DNA of 64,000 nt from Armatimonadetes bacterium Uphvl-Ar2 (GTDB lineage Bacteria > Armatimonadota > Fimbriimonadia > Fimbriimonadales > Fimbriimonadaceae): assembly GCA_002162095.1 (NCBI GenBank), contig CP021424.1:2542001-2606000 (forward strand). Direction: 5' to 3'. How positions within the stretch are numbered: the stretch's first letter is position 1; each line of letters begins with the position of its first letter. A program made the position numbers and the translations under genes. The notes under the pieces are model-generated. The model had not been told where the DNA came from. It worked only from the letters and a program-made list of their open reading frames with translations, and ran no database searches. Below, in pieces: positions 26,791 through 36,402 of the stretch.

Positions 26791-28406
26791 TCCCGGAACC
26801 CTTTGCCCGCTGGATGCGCCTTTGGAGTCAACTGGCGGGTCTCGGGGTTCGGCAGGTGGTGGTGTGCCCGGGGTCGCGGTCTGCGCCCTTGCTGCAGGCC
26901 TTGGTGGCCAGTGAGGGGTTCGCCATTCACTCGGTGGTAGACGAGCGGTCGGCGGGGTACCAAGCCCTTGGGATGGCCGAGGCGAGCGGGCGACCAGTGG
27001 TGGTGCTGACGACCTCCGGGACCGCAGCTGCGAATCTGCTGCCAGTGGCGTGCGAGGCGTTCTTTGCGCGCAAGCGGTTGATCTTGATGACGGCGGATCG
27101 GCCGGTCGAGGCGGTGGGCCGGGAGCAGAACCAGGCGATCTACCAAACCGGACTGTACGGTCCTCATGTGCGCTGGGCGGGCGAGCCTTCGCCGGATGGT
27201 TTATTGAGTTCGGACTGCGTGGATGCGATTTGCCATCCCATTGCCGGGCCAGTACATGTGAATGTGCCGCTGGTGGAACCGCTTTACGCGGAGGAGCCCT
27301 GGCCGACGCAGGCGGTTACTCAGGCGGGCTTTGAGATCGCACCGTGGCAGGAAGCAGGCGACCCCGGATTTGCCGAGCAGCTGGCCCGCGCCCGGCGTCC
27401 CCTTGTGCCGGTGGGGCAGCGAGAACCGGGTTCGTTTTCAGTGCCTGCGGGTGTTGAGTTGCCCGTGACGGGTGAGCTCCTGGCGAACCTCGGGCACAGC
27501 ACGCCGCCGGAAGCCTGGATCTACGATGAGCACCTGCTTCCGGACCTGGTTATCACTGTGGGAGGTGCTTTTGTCTCCAAGTTCTTGCGGGAGCGGATCA
27601 AGGCCAGCGGGGCGACGCACTGGCACTGGGGGCCGAAGCCCGATACGCAAGTGTTCGACCGGACCATGCACCGAATTCCATCGGATTTCGATTGGCAGTC
27701 CTACGAGTTGAGTCCTGAGCAACGCGAGTACGCCGAAGCTCACCAGGCGGCTCAAGGCCAAGCTTCAATTCGCCTCGAAGGGATTGCGACCGAAGGCTTT
27801 GAGTGCCAAATCTGGCCGATCATCGAGCAATCCCTGCCCGAAGCCACCGATATCCACCTCGGCAACAGCCTCTCCGTGCGGTTGGCGTGCCTCACCCTCA
27901 GCGGCCCGACCCGCCACCGCTGGTGGAGCAACCGGGGCACCAGCGGGATTGATGGATGCTTGAGCACGGCCGTGGGCCACGCCCTGGCGGCTCCGCACCA
28001 AAACCACCTCGCCGTGCTGGGGGATGTGACTTTCTTTTACGACCACAACGCCCTTTGGCAGCGAGGTGCCCTCCCGAATCTCAAAGTCCTCGTCGTCCAG
28101 AACCAGGGCGGCATGATCTTCCGCGCCCTCCCCGGGCCGAGCCGCTGGGAAGGCCACCTCGACCTGTGGACCACTCCGCACCATCGCACCGCCCAGGCCA
28201 CGGCTCAGGAATTCGGTTACCCCTACACGGCCATCAACGGACAAGATCCTGTCGCCGCCGTTCAACTCGCCCAAGCCCTCCGCGCCCCTGGCCCGGGGAT
28301 CATTGACCTTTTCACCGACGGCGAAGTGACCGCGCGCGACTTCCGCCGGCTTTTGCAGGGCCTGGCCGCCGCGCCGACCCAAACCTCTCACCCCCACTCA
28401 ACCTAA
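26787..28406 (+). CDS. menD: 2-succinyl-5-enolpyruvyl-6-hydroxy-3-cyclohexene-1-carboxylate synthase
   Basis: 539 residues from ATG 26787. This ThDP enzyme shows VVCPGSRSAPLLQAL, DERSAGYQALGMA, TTSGTAAANLLPV and TADRP in the N-terminal domain. The ThDP-binding region is GDVTFFYDHNALWQ with LKVLVVQNQGGMIF. It adds the succinic-semialdehyde unit from 2-oxoglutarate to isochorismate. Coupled to menF by a 4-bp overlap; menB follows after 15 bp. Confidence 0.95.
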   Translation: MIPEPFARWMRLWSQLAGLGVRQVVVCPGSRSAPLLQALVASEGFAIHSVVDERSAGYQALGMAEASGRPVVVLTTSGTAAANLLPVACEAFFARKRLILMTADRPVEAVGREQNQAIYQTGLYGPHVRWAGEPSPDGLLSSDCVDAICHPIAGPVHVNVPLVEPLYAEEPWPTQAVTQAGFEIAPWQEAGDPGFAEQLARARRPLVPVGQREPGSFSVPAGVELPVTGELLANLGHSTPPEAWIYDEHLLPDLVITVGGAFVSKFLRERIKASGATHWHWGPKPDTQVFDRTMHRIPSDFDWQSYELSPEQREYAEAHQAAQGQASIRLEGIATEGFECQIWPIIEQSLPEATDIHLGNSLSVRLACLTLSGPTRHRWWSNRGTSGIDGCLSTAVGHALAAPHQNHLAVLGDVTFFYDHNALWQRGALPNLKVLVVQNQGGMIFRALPGPSRWEGHLDLWTTPHHRTAQATAQEFGYPYTAINGQDPVAAVQLAQALRAPGPGIIDLFTDGEVTARDFRRLLQGLAAAPTQTSHPHST

Positions 28407-28421
28407 ACTAACGGAAAGCCT

Positions 28422-29264
28422 ATGCCCATCGAAACCGTCCAGCTTTGGAATCGCGATTGGACTCCGATCAAGGAGTACGAAGAGATCACTTTCACCCTCC
28501 TTAACGGGGTGGCCAAGATCGCCATCAACCGACCCGAGAAGCACAACGCCTTCACCCCGCTGACGGTGAAGGAACTGATTGACGCGATGCATATCTGCCG
28601 CGAACGCAATGACATCGAGGTGATCGTGCTGACCGGCGAGGGCGGACGCGCGTTCTGCAGTGGCGGCGACCAGAGTGTGCGCGGTCACGGCGGCTACGTG
28701 GGCGACGACGAAGTGCCCCGCTTGAACGTGCTGGACCTGCAAAAGATGATCCGCTCCATGCCGAAGGCCGTGATTGCCGCGGTGGCCGGCTGGGCGATTG
28801 GCGGGGGCCACGTGCTGCACGTCATCTGCGACATCTCGATTGCCGCCGATAACGCCCGCTTTGGCCAAACCGGCCCGCGTGTGGGCTCCTTTGACGGTGG
28901 ATTTGGGGCCAGCTACCTCGCCCGCGTGGTGGGACAGAAGAAGGCCCGCGAGATTTGGTTCCTGTGCGACCAATACGACGCCCAAGAAGCGCTGGACATG
29001 GGCCTGGTGAACAAGGTGGTGCCGATGGACCAACTAGAGGACACAGTGCTGGAATGGTGCGCGAAGATTCAGGCCAAGTCCCCGCTGGCGATTCGCATGC
29101 TCAAGCGGGCGTTCAATGCCGAGCTTGACGGGCAGGCTGGTTTGCAAGAGCTGGCCGGGGATGCCACTTTGCTCTACTATCTGAGCGAAGAGGCGAAGGA
29201 AGGCAAGGATGCCTTTTTGGAGAAACGTGACCCCGACTTCAGCCGGTTCCCCAAGTTCCCCTAA
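28422..29264 (+). CDS. menB: 1,4-Dihydroxy-2-naphthoyl-CoA synthase
   Basis: 280 residues of the crotonase fold. [32 protein letters not shown] and [20 protein letters not shown] are MenB signatures, followed by [19 protein letters not shown]. It closes the naphthoate ring from o-succinylbenzoyl-CoA. Its 3' end overlaps the menA open frame. Confidence 0.97.
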   Translation: MPIETVQLWNRDWTPIKEYEEITFTLLNGVAKIAINRPEKHNAFTPLTVKELIDAMHICRERNDIEVIVLTGEGGRAFCSGGDQSVRGHGGYVGDDEVPRLNVLDLQKMIRSMPKAVIAAVAGWAIGGGHVLHVICDISIAADNARFGQTGPRVGSFDGGFGASYLARVVGQKKAREIWFLCDQYDAQEALDMGLVNKVVPMDQLEDTVLEWCAKIQAKSPLAIRMLKRAFNAELDGQAGLQELAGDATLLYYLSEEAKEGKDAFLEKRDPDFSRFPKFP

Positions 29265-30183
29265 GGACGCGCGCGCCGCGTGGGTGGGGGCGCTGCGCCC
29301 CCGCACCCTCCCCTTGGCCATTGCCCCAACGGTGCTGGCCGGTGGCTTGGCGATGTACGCGGGCCGCTTTGACCTGGGCGTGTTTGCGCTGATTGTGCTG
29401 ACAGCGACGGCCCTGCAGATCCTCTCCAACTTTGCCAACGACCTCGGCGATGGCCTGAAGGGGACGGACGACGAGAAGCGTTTGGGGCCGACCCGGGCGG
29501 TTTCGGCGGGCCTGATTTCCGTGGCCCAAATGAAGCGCGCGGTGGCGGTGACAGCGGGCTTGGCTTCCCTTTTGGGCGTGGGTTTGCTGGTGGTCAGTTA
29601 CCAGTTGCTCGGGTTGGCCGGGCTGGGATCGTTTGTGGCTCTGGGCGTGAGCGCGGTGGCGGCAGCCATGGGCTACACGCTGGGCAAACGTCCGCTGGGC
29701 TACGCCGGGCTGGGCGATTTCTTTGTGCTGCTCTTCTTTGGCTGGGTGGGCGTGGGGGGTTCTTACGTACTTATGACCGGCGAGGTGGGGTGGCAATTGT
29801 TTGCCCCCGCCACGGGGATTGGTTTGCTGGCGGCGGGGGTGCTGAACATTAACAACCTTCGCGACCAAGAAGGCGACCGCCGACACGGCAAGCGCACCAT
29901 GGCAGTGCGGCTGGGCGACCGAGGGACGCGGCAATACCATCTGCTCTTGATTGGGGCGGGGAGCTATTTCCTCATCACCACCCCGTTCCGGTGGGGAGCC
30001 GCGGGCCACTGGTTTGTGTGGGTGCCGGCCCTGCTGGTCGTCGTGGCGTTGCGGCAGGCCTTCGATGTGGTGAAAACCGAGGAACTGCGCCGCCTGAACC
30101 CTAGCCTGGGCAAACTTGCCATGCTCACGGCGGTGTGGGGCATTGCCCTGGGAGCGGCCATGGGGGCGGCGGCCTATGCGTAA
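29209..30183 (+). CDS. menA: 1,4-Dihydroxy-2-naphthoate polyprenyltransferase
   Basis: Up to 324 residues; ATG 29209 overlaps menB by 56 bp, and a GTG near 29230 preceded by GGAG is an alternative start. The polyprenyl-diphosphate motif is [15 protein letters not shown], and the second Asp-rich motif is [18 protein letters not shown]. Several hydrophobic segments indicate a UbiA-fold membrane enzyme that attaches the isoprenoid tail. Confidence 0.94.
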   Translation: MPFWRNVTPTSAGSPSSPKDARAAWVGALRPRTLPLAIAPTVLAGGLAMYAGRFDLGVFALIVLTATALQILSNFANDLGDGLKGTDDEKRLGPTRAVSAGLISVAQMKRAVAVTAGLASLLGVGLLVVSYQLLGLAGLGSFVALGVSAVAAAMGYTLGKRPLGYAGLGDFFVLLFFGWVGVGGSYVLMTGEVGWQLFAPATGIGLLAAGVLNINNLRDQEGDRRHGKRTMAVRLGDRGTRQYHLLLIGAGSYFLITTPFRWGAAGHWFVWVPALLVVVALRQAFDVVKTEELRRLNPSLGKLAMLTAVWGIALGAAMGAAAYA

Positions 30184-31174
30184 GGTCATTTCCCACCAAT
30201 TGCAGTTCTTGCGCCCGGCGGGAACATCCAAGGGCTACTTGCAAACGCGCGACATCTGTGTGTTGGCGGAGCGAGCGGATGCGGGGGGTTGGAAGCTGGG
30301 CGAAGCCTCTCCGCTGGGCTGGTTGAGCCTGGAAACTCAAGCTGAAGCCACGGCCGATGCCGAGCGATGGGCAGCGGGCGAGTCGTTTACTTCTCTCTCC
30401 GTGCGGTGCGGGGCGGAAATGGTGGCGCAGGATGATGGCGCGCAGGTGCTTTATCCCTCGGCCTTCACCGAAGGGCGGGCGGGCATCCCCATTAACGGCC
30501 TGGTGTGGATGGGGCCGCGCGATTACATCGAGACGCAGATTGGATCGTTGCTGGATCGCGGGTTCGGCTGCATCAAGATGAAGGTCGGGGCCGCGGACTT
30601 TGAGGAGGAGCTTGAAGTCATTCGCCAGTTGCGGGCGGCTTCTTCTACGGTCGAGATTCGGGTGGATGCCAACGGCGCGTTTAGCCTGGACGATGCGGCG
30701 GCAAAGCTAGAGAAGCTGGCCGAAGCCGGGGTCTACAGCATCGAGCAGCCCCTTGCGCCGGGCCAGCCCGAGGCTATGGCGGCGCTCTGTGCTGCCGGTT
30801 CGCTCCGCATTGCGCTGGATGAGGAACTGATTCCGGTGCAGGAGCCGGAAGCGATGGCGGAACTGCTTGACACCGTGCAGCCCGCGATGATTGTGCTAAA
30901 GCCCAGCCTCATTGGCGGCTTTGCGCAGGCGGAGCGGTGGATTGCGTTGGCGAAAGCCCGGGAGATCGGCTGGTGGGTGACCTCGGCGCTGGAAAGCAAT
31001 ATCGGGCTCAACGCCATTGCCCAGTGGGCGGCTTCCCGGAACCCGGCGAGCACCCAGGGTCTTGGAACAGGCTCGCTCTACGCCAACAACTTCGCGAGCC
31101 CGCTTGAGGTGCGCGGGGATGCCGTTTGGTTCGACCCCGAGCGACCTTGGGATGTGAGCGCGCTGGGGCTGTGA
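30176..31174 (+). CDS. menC: o-Succinylbenzoate synthase
   Basis: 332 residues from ATG 30176, overlapping the menA stop. Enolase superfamily features: Lys in FGCIKMKVG (KxK motif), VDANGAF, IEQPL, ALDEEL, and a C-terminal Lys region VLKPSLIGG. It dehydrates SHCHC to o-succinylbenzoate. The stop shares a base with the menE start (TGATG). Confidence 0.93.
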   Translation: MRKVISHQLQFLRPAGTSKGYLQTRDICVLAERADAGGWKLGEASPLGWLSLETQAEATADAERWAAGESFTSLSVRCGAEMVAQDDGAQVLYPSAFTEGRAGIPINGLVWMGPRDYIETQIGSLLDRGFGCIKMKVGAADFEEELEVIRQLRAASSTVEIRVDANGAFSLDDAAAKLEKLAEAGVYSIEQPLAPGQPEAMAALCAAGSLRIALDEELIPVQEPEAMAELLDTVQPAMIVLKPSLIGGFAQAERWIALAKAREIGWWVTSALESNIGLNAIAQWAASRNPASTQGLGTGSLYANNFASPLEVRGDAVWFDPERPWDVSALGL

Positions 31175-32229
31175 TGCACGATTGGGTGATGTGGCCCGTG
31201 AGCTTGGCGGGGCGGGCTTACGCTTCCCTTGCTGAAGTGCGCGCCGATCCCCCCGCATGGCCGGAACTGCACCTGGAATTGCTCTTCGATCTGCTTTCGG
31301 ATTCTCCTGCGTTTGAAGTGAAGACCAGTGGCTCCACGGGCACTCCCAAGCCGCTATTGGTGTCCAAAACGGCGGCCGCTGTGTCGGCGCGGGCGACGAT
31401 CAAGCATTTGGGCGTTCCTATTGGCACCAGGCTCCTATTGGCGCTAGACCCGCAACCCATAGGCGGGCGCATGGTGATGGTGCGGGCCTTGGCCACGGGG
31501 ATGGACCTTGAAGCGTGCCATGCGCAGGCCTTGCCCGAGCCCCCGCCGGGGAATTACGCCATGACCTCATTGGTGCCGCGCCAAGTGCAGGCCCTGCTGG
31601 ATGATTCGCCCGAAACCCTGCGGAGAATGGGGCAGATCCTGGTGGGGGGCGCCCCGGTGGACGATGCCCTGGCCCAACGACTGCGCGGCTGGCCGCACCC
31701 GGTTTGGCACACGTTTGCGATGACTGAGACACTTTCGCACGTGGCGCTGCGACGTCTGGATCTCGGCGAATCTGAGTTCAACGCCCTTCCCGGCTGCCGA
31801 TATTCGCTTGATGAGGAAGGTTGCCTGGTGATCGAAGCCCCGTGGGTGGAGGGGCTGGTCGTCACCCGCGATTTGGCGCATCTAGTGAGCGAATCGAGCT
31901 TCACTTGGCGGGGCCGTGCCGACCTGGCTATTATCTCCGGGGGTCTAAAAATCCTGCCCGAGCCACTGGAAGCCGAGATTCGTGCCCAGCTAGGCGAACA
32001 CCCCCTAGCCATCACCTCGGTTCCGGATGCCACTTGGGGCGAGGCGGTGGTGCTGGTTTCGGAAGCCCCGCTAGATATCTCAAGTTTAGCTCTCGCAGAC
32101 CAACGCCACCGGCCGCGGTTTCACTTGGTCCACGCCCTTCCGCTCACCGAGGCCGGCAAGCTCGATCGGGTGGCTCTCCAAGCGCTCGTCCGTACCCACC
32201 CCCATCTCCCGCGCGCAAGCTACGATTGA
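31174..32229 (+). CDS. menE: o-Succinylbenzoate-CoA ligase (compact form)
   Basis: 351 residues. The adenylate-forming phosphate loop reads KTSGSTGTPKPLLVSK, with MTETLSHVALRR (A5-type) and WRGRADLAIISGGLKI. The C-terminal lysine region is LPLTEAGKLDRVAL. It is shorter than the usual 450-500 residues because most of the N-terminal subdomain is missing, as seen in other compact MenE proteins. It activates o-succinylbenzoate for MenB. Confidence 0.9.
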   Translation: MHDWVMWPVSLAGRAYASLAEVRADPPAWPELHLELLFDLLSDSPAFEVKTSGSTGTPKPLLVSKTAAAVSARATIKHLGVPIGTRLLLALDPQPIGGRMVMVRALATGMDLEACHAQALPEPPPGNYAMTSLVPRQVQALLDDSPETLRRMGQILVGGAPVDDALAQRLRGWPHPVWHTFAMTETLSHVALRRLDLGESEFNALPGCRYSLDEEGCLVIEAPWVEGLVVTRDLAHLVSESSFTWRGRADLAIISGGLKILPEPLEAEIRAQLGEHPLAITSVPDATWGEAVVLVSEAPLDISSLALADQRHRPRFHLVHALPLTEAGKLDRVALQALVRTHPHLPRASYD

Positions 32230-32233
32230 GGGC

Positions 32234-32827
32234 ATGAGTTTGAACCTAGACGCCCTGATGGAAGTCATCCGCCTGCGGCGCAGCATGGGCCTCAGTCGCC
32301 TCAGCGACCAGCCCGTCCCACGGGAGTGCATCGAGGTCATTTTAGAGGCCGCCAATTGGGCGCCCAGCCACCGCGATACGGAGCCGTGGCGATTCCAAGT
32401 CTTCATGGGCGACGGCCGAGCGGTGCTGGCCGAACACTACGCGGCGGCTCACCTGGCCGACCATCCGGACCAAGACCCGGAATCCGCTCACAAGCGCGCC
32501 TGGGCGGCCCCGGTTTGGATCGCCATTGGCTTAGTGCCGGGGTTTAACGAAGAGGGCGAGCGAGCCGTACCTCGTGATGAAGAAGTGATGGCCGTTTCCG
32601 GGGCGGTGCTCAACCTCCACCTGGCCGCGCGGGCGCAAGGTCTGGCCGGGATGTGGCACAGCAAAGGTCTCTCGGTTCACCCGGTAGTGAGGGAACGCCT
32701 GGGCTGGAACGACCCGGCCGAACTCCTCGGCATCTTCATGCTCGGATGGCCCGAAGGCGAATGGCTGGAAGGCGAGCGCGGCCCATGGCCAGAGAAGGTC
32801 AGCTGGATCGATTCCGCTAAATCTTGA
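32234..32827 (+). CDS. Nitroreductase-family flavoprotein
   Basis: 197 residues. RLRRSMGLSRLSDQPVP and EAANWAPSHRDTEPWRFQVF are the FMN-binding motifs of the nitroreductase fold, with GLAGMWHSKG later. It follows menE by 4 bp and so is in the men transcription unit. Its substrate is unknown; a quinone-related role is only suggested by position. Confidence 0.87.
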   Translation: MSLNLDALMEVIRLRRSMGLSRLSDQPVPRECIEVILEAANWAPSHRDTEPWRFQVFMGDGRAVLAEHYAAAHLADHPDQDPESAHKRAWAAPVWIAIGLVPGFNEEGERAVPRDEEVMAVSGAVLNLHLAARAQGLAGMWHSKGLSVHPVVRERLGWNDPAELLGIFMLGWPEGEWLEGERGPWPEKVSWIDSAKS

Positions 32828-32909
32828 TCAACAACGCTGCAGGAGACCTGCTGTTGAACTTACCAGGATGACATGACTTGAATTGTCATAGTAACATCCG
32901 GCGAAGCGT

Positions 32910-33545
32910 TTGCTTTTAACATGCATTGCCATTGGCACGATTGTCGTTTCTAACGCCCAGGCGTTTTCGATTACAAATCACAGCTTCGAGAATCCGGCGC
33001 TGGGTTCGGGTAGTTTCTTCTACTCGCCCACGCAAATGCCGGGTTGGAGTTCGACAGCGACGGGTGGGCCAGACCGAGGAATCTGGAACACCACGGCTAC
33101 GGGCAAGGACGGCCTCAACATCGCCTTCGCGTATCGCAACAACGCGTTCGCGCAGCAACTTGGCGACGTCTTTGTGGCGAACCGCACCTACACCCTGGAT
33201 TATCTGCAGGGTCGAACGGGCGCCCCGACGCGCGGAACGGCCGAACTGTGGGCCGGGGGCACGCTGGCCAACGGGGTGGTGACGGGCGGCACGCTCTTGG
33301 CCTCCAATACGGTTCAGATGAACAGCAGCACCATGGATCCATTCAGCCTGGTTTACTCCACGCCGGGTTCAGGCTCCATGATTGGTCAGCCGATCACGGT
33401 TCGCTTTACGGGGACGACGGAGAGCGGCGAGAGCTATGTGAGCTTTGACAACGTGCGCCTGAACGCGGTGCCCGAGCCGATGACGATGGTCGCCATGGGC
33501 GCAGGTCTGCTGGCCTTGGCTCGCCGCCGACGCGCCCGCGTCTAA
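32910..33545 (+). CDS. PEP-CTERM sorting-domain exported protein
   Basis: 211 residues. The signal peptide is LLTCIAIGTIVVSNAQA, and the mature domain starts with SFENPALGSGSFFYSPTQMP and DRGIWNTTATG, like small DUF642/choice-of-anchor lectin-like proteins. The C-terminus is a textbook PEP-CTERM: VPEPMTMVAMGAGLLALARR with a basic cap, expected to be recognised by an exosortase and anchored to the envelope. The only in-frame start is TTG 32910. No exosortase is in the window. Confidence 0.85.
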   Translation: MLLTCIAIGTIVVSNAQAFSITNHSFENPALGSGSFFYSPTQMPGWSSTATGGPDRGIWNTTATGKDGLNIAFAYRNNAFAQQLGDVFVANRTYTLDYLQGRTGAPTRGTAELWAGGTLANGVVTGGTLLASNTVQMNSSTMDPFSLVYSTPGSGSMIGQPITVRFTGTTESGESYVSFDNVRLNAVPEPMTMVAMGAGLLALARRRRARV

Positions 33546-33563
33546 GTTCGTCACAACTAGACG

Positions 33564-33603
33564 TAAATCGCCTCCGGAGGACTTGCTCCCCGGGGGCGAT
33601 TTA
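33564..33603 (+). terminator. Rho-independent-type terminator after the PEP-CTERM gene
   Basis: TAAATCGCC pairs perfectly with GGCGATTTA, extended inward by CCGGAG/CTCCCCGG around a short loop. It sits 20 bp after the PEP-CTERM stop. Only a short T-run follows the stem. Confidence 0.7.
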
Positions 33604-33639
33604 TGTTTCCAATCCGACCTTCACACGCGTCTCTGCAGT

Positions 33640-34566
33640 TCACTTCCCCTCAAAAGCCTTGCGATAGAACTCCCAGTTCTCATCACCCAGCACCTTTAGG
33701 ACTCGCAAAGGATCGTGCCCCACATTGGGCAGGATCTTCCAAGTGTGAGGGACGTTCAGCTTGGTCAGGTGATCGTGGAACTCGACGTTGGCCGGCAGGG
33801 TTTCATCTAACGCTCCGATCACGATCCGAATCAGAGACTCCTTGGCTCCCCGGTCAGCGCCGCGCTTCGCCTCTGTCAGAGGGCTGACTGCAAGAAAATA
33901 GTCCAAGTCACCCCCATAAACGGTCTTCAGCACTTCTTCCGCTCTCTGCTTGTCCGCCCGTGGGTGAGATTCAAGGAGGTTCGGTTGGAGAGGCCCCGCA
34001 CCCACGATGGAAACCGCTCCGAAGAGTTCGGGATACTTGAAACCCAACCGCGCCGCTCCGTATCCACCCATGCTGAATCCATCGAGCAGCCGCCCTCGCT
34101 TGGTGCTGACCGTCCGATAGCTCTGATCCACATGAGGAATCAGGTCATTGATAATCACATCCTCCATCGGCGCCCGGCCATCTTTCCAATTCACGTACAT
34201 CCCATTGACCATCCCGTTCACAAAAACCACGAGGCAAGGGGGCACCTTTCCCTCCTGGATGGCCAATTGGAAGCTTTCGGCGACTTTGGGAATTCCACTT
34301 CGGCCTCCGCCGGAGCCATGAAGCCAATACACGACCGGAAACTCTCGGGTTTCTTCGGTTTCGTAACTGGACGGCTTTAAGATGTGATAGCTGACTTTTC
34401 GTCCCGCAGCCGAACTGTCGAAGGTCACATGAGTTACACCGGGCGCATTTACGGCGGGAGTGACCCATTCGAGTTCAGGATCCACCTGGCTCGTTGACTG
34501 AGAGGCGGTAGAGGAAACAGCCAGGGCCGGTGAGAACGATGCAAGTGCAGCCAGCATCAGAAGCAT
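33640..34566 (-). CDS. Secreted alpha/beta-hydrolase esterase (feruloyl/acetylxylan-esterase-like)
   Basis: 308 residues from ATG 34566, chosen because it begins a signal peptide (MLLMLAALASFSPALAV). The esterase fold shows YHILKPSSYETEE, FPVVYWLHGSGGG, the nucleophile elbow LLDGFSMGGYGAARL, and a late His in NVGHDPLRVL. Members of this family deacylate plant polysaccharides or serve as general esterases. An internal AraD-like remnant and a GH127 remnant further on hint at a plant-polysaccharide context. Confidence 0.87.
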   Translation of the reverse strand: MLLMLAALASFSPALAVSSTASQSTSQVDPELEWVTPAVNAPGVTHVTFDSSAAGRKVSYHILKPSSYETEETREFPVVYWLHGSGGGRSGIPKVAESFQLAIQEGKVPPCLVVFVNGMVNGMYVNWKDGRAPMEDVIINDLIPHVDQSYRTVSTKRGRLLDGFSMGGYGAARLGFKYPELFGAVSIVGAGPLQPNLLESHPRADKQRAEEVLKTVYGGDLDYFLAVSPLTEAKRGADRGAKESLIRIVIGALDETLPANVEFHDHLTKLNVPHTWKILPNVGHDPLRVLKVLGDENWEFYRKAFEGK

Positions 34567-34754
34567 AAAGGTGAAGACGCAGTCGTTGGCAAATGGTTCA
34601 GTTCCGGGTAAAACGATAGGTACGGCACCAAGGGGGTGCCACCTGACCTGCGGAAAGGGTTGAACCCGCCCCAATAAAAACCAAAAACCAGATCATCGGA
34701 GTCGCGGTGCCCCGGCTCGCAGCAGGTCCGGGCATAACGCACCGGGAACTTACG
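34567..34754. other. Divergent intergenic region
   Basis: The gap between the divergent esterase and ankyrin genes must hold both promoters, but no clean -35/-10 pair stands out. GGCACC...GGTGCC near 34625-34641 makes a short 6-bp hairpin of unknown role. Confidence 0.3.
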
Positions 34755-36242
34755 ATGAAATCACTGCCCGAACATCCCCACTGGGATCACCTCCGCCAGC
34801 AAGCCAAAGAACTTCTGCGCGATCTCCGCACCGCCCATCCCGAGGCCATGCAGCGCCTGCAGGCCACGGCCCCACAACTGGCAGGGGCGCCCCGCATTGC
34901 CCTGCACGACGCCCAGTACATCTTGGCGCGGGAATACGGCTTTGCCACCTGGACCGAAATGAAGTCCGAAGTGGCCGCCCGGATGGTGGCGCGCGCCGAC
35001 CTGGAAATGCAGCGCTTGGCCTTTGCCGGGTGGGCGATCGGGCGGGGGTTCAACCGCGCCCGCCCGAAAGATGCCGCCCTGCTGTGGGCGCGGGCGGGGG
35101 CTTCTTTGCGCCAAGACCCGTGGCTGGCCTGCGCGGCCGGCGACCTGGCGGCGGTGCAAGCCAAGCTGGCCGAGCCCGGCTGGGTGAATGCGCTCGGCGG
35201 GCCCCTGAACGCGCCGCCCCTGGTGATGGCCTCGCACTCGGCGCTGCTGCGCCACCCGGACCACGAAGCGGGCATCCGGGCGGTGGTAGAAGCTCTGCTG
35301 GCCGCCGGGGCCGATGTGAACGGGAGCTACGTGGATGGCGAGTTTCCGGATAGCCCGCTATCGGCGCTGTACGGGGCCAGTGGGCGCGTGGGGGATGTGG
35401 AGATCACCCGGCGGCTGCTGGCGGCGGGCGCAAACCCGAACGATGGCGAGTCGCTTTATCATGCCTGCGAGCCCGCGAGCAACGAAACGATGCGTTTGCT
35501 GCTGGAGGCCGGGGCGGACCCGCGCACGCCCAACGTGCTGCACCACCAGTTGGATCACCACGACCTGGAGGGTTTGCAGATGCTATTGGCCGCGGGGGCG
35601 GACCCCAATGTCCGGCTGATGCCGCACCACGGGCCGCCGGCGCTAATTTGGGCGCTGCTGCGGGGGCGGGATTCCGCGCACTTTGCGGCCTTGCTGGAGG
35701 CGGGCGCGAACCCCGAAGGGCTGGATATGCCCTGGCAGGCGGCGCGGCGCGGGCGGGTGGACCTGGAGCCGCTCTTCCCTCTCGCGGGGCTCTCGGAGTA
35801 TCAGCGGGCGGTGGTGGATGTGCTGCACGGGCGATCTAATGTAGCCCCGCCGGACTTGCAGATGGCGGAGGCGCATTTGCTGCCCGAGGCGGCGGGCAAT
35901 GGCCACTTTGACCTGGTGCGACGCATGGTGGAAGCCGGGTGGCCGGTGGACGCGAAGGGGGCAGAGTGGGGTTCCACGGCGCTGAACCAGGCGATTTTCC
36001 ACGGCCGGGCGGACATGGTGGAGTACTTGCTGGCGCATGGGGCGGACTGGCGCTTGATGCACGGCTACGGGGACAACGCGGTGGGGACGCTGAGCTTTGC
36101 CTCGCGGAACGACACCGTGCCCGGGGGTGACTATGCGCGGTGTGCAGAGCTGCTAATTGCGGCGGGCATGCCGACGACGTTTGAGAAGGATTACACCTTC
36201 AGCGACGAGGTGACGATGGTGCTGGAGAGTCACCGGGGGTAA
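34755..36242 (+). CDS. Ankyrin-repeat protein
   Basis: 495 residues from ATG 34755. The N-terminal 75 residues are helical (HWDHLRQQAKELLRDLR) and resemble the DUF-type header seen in front of bacterial ankyrin domains. From about residue 130, repeated units end in LLAAGADVNG, LLAAGANPND, LLEAGADPRTP, LLAAGADPNV, LLEAGANPEG and LLAHGADWRL. Ankyrin repeats mediate protein binding; the partner is unknown. The last 69 codons are duplicated at 39082-39289. Confidence 0.9.
   Translation: MKSLPEHPHWDHLRQQAKELLRDLRTAHPEAMQRLQATAPQLAGAPRIALHDAQYILAREYGFATWTEMKSEVAARMVARADLEMQRLAFAGWAIGRGFNRARPKDAALLWARAGASLRQDPWLACAAGDLAAVQAKLAEPGWVNALGGPLNAPPLVMASHSALLRHPDHEAGIRAVVEALLAAGADVNGSYVDGEFPDSPLSALYGASGRVGDVEITRRLLAAGANPNDGESLYHACEPASNETMRLLLEAGADPRTPNVLHHQLDHHDLEGLQMLLAAGADPNVRLMPHHGPPALIWALLRGRDSAHFAALLEAGANPEGLDMPWQAARRGRVDLEPLFPLAGLSEYQRAVVDVLHGRSNVAPPDLQMAEAHLLPEAAGNGHFDLVRRMVEAGWPVDAKGAEWGSTALNQAIFHGRADMVEYLLAHGADWRLMHGYGDNAVGTLSFASRNDTVPGGDYARCAELLIAAGMPTTFEKDYTFSDEVTMVLESHRG
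36035..36242 (+). repeat. Direct repeat, copy 1 (3' end of the ankyrin gene)
   Basis: The last 208 bp of the ankyrin gene, up to its stop codon. A near-identical 208-bp copy lies at 39082-39289 in the same orientation, bracketing a 2.8-kb block of small genes. Confidence 0.95.
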
Positions 36243-36265
36243 GGCGGGCCTCAACTGCAAGATAA

Positions 36266-36295
36266 AGCCCTCGCCCGTCTACGGGCAAGGGCTTG
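36266..36295 (+). terminator. Strong stem-loop terminator after the ankyrin gene
   Basis: AAGCCCT-c-GCCCGT pairs with ACGGGC-a-AGGGCTT around a two-base loop. A T-run (TACTTTTTT) follows within 12 bp. The second copy of the ankyrin 3' end at 39289 lacks this terminator. Confidence 0.75.
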
Positions 36296-36402
36296 AACCC
36301 CTTCTACTTTTTTCTTGCCCTGTTCAACTCGGAATCTAGCTATGCAGCTGATGTTCGTTCTGATCCAGAAGGGGATCGAGCGCACGGGTCGGGAGTAGCT
36401 CT

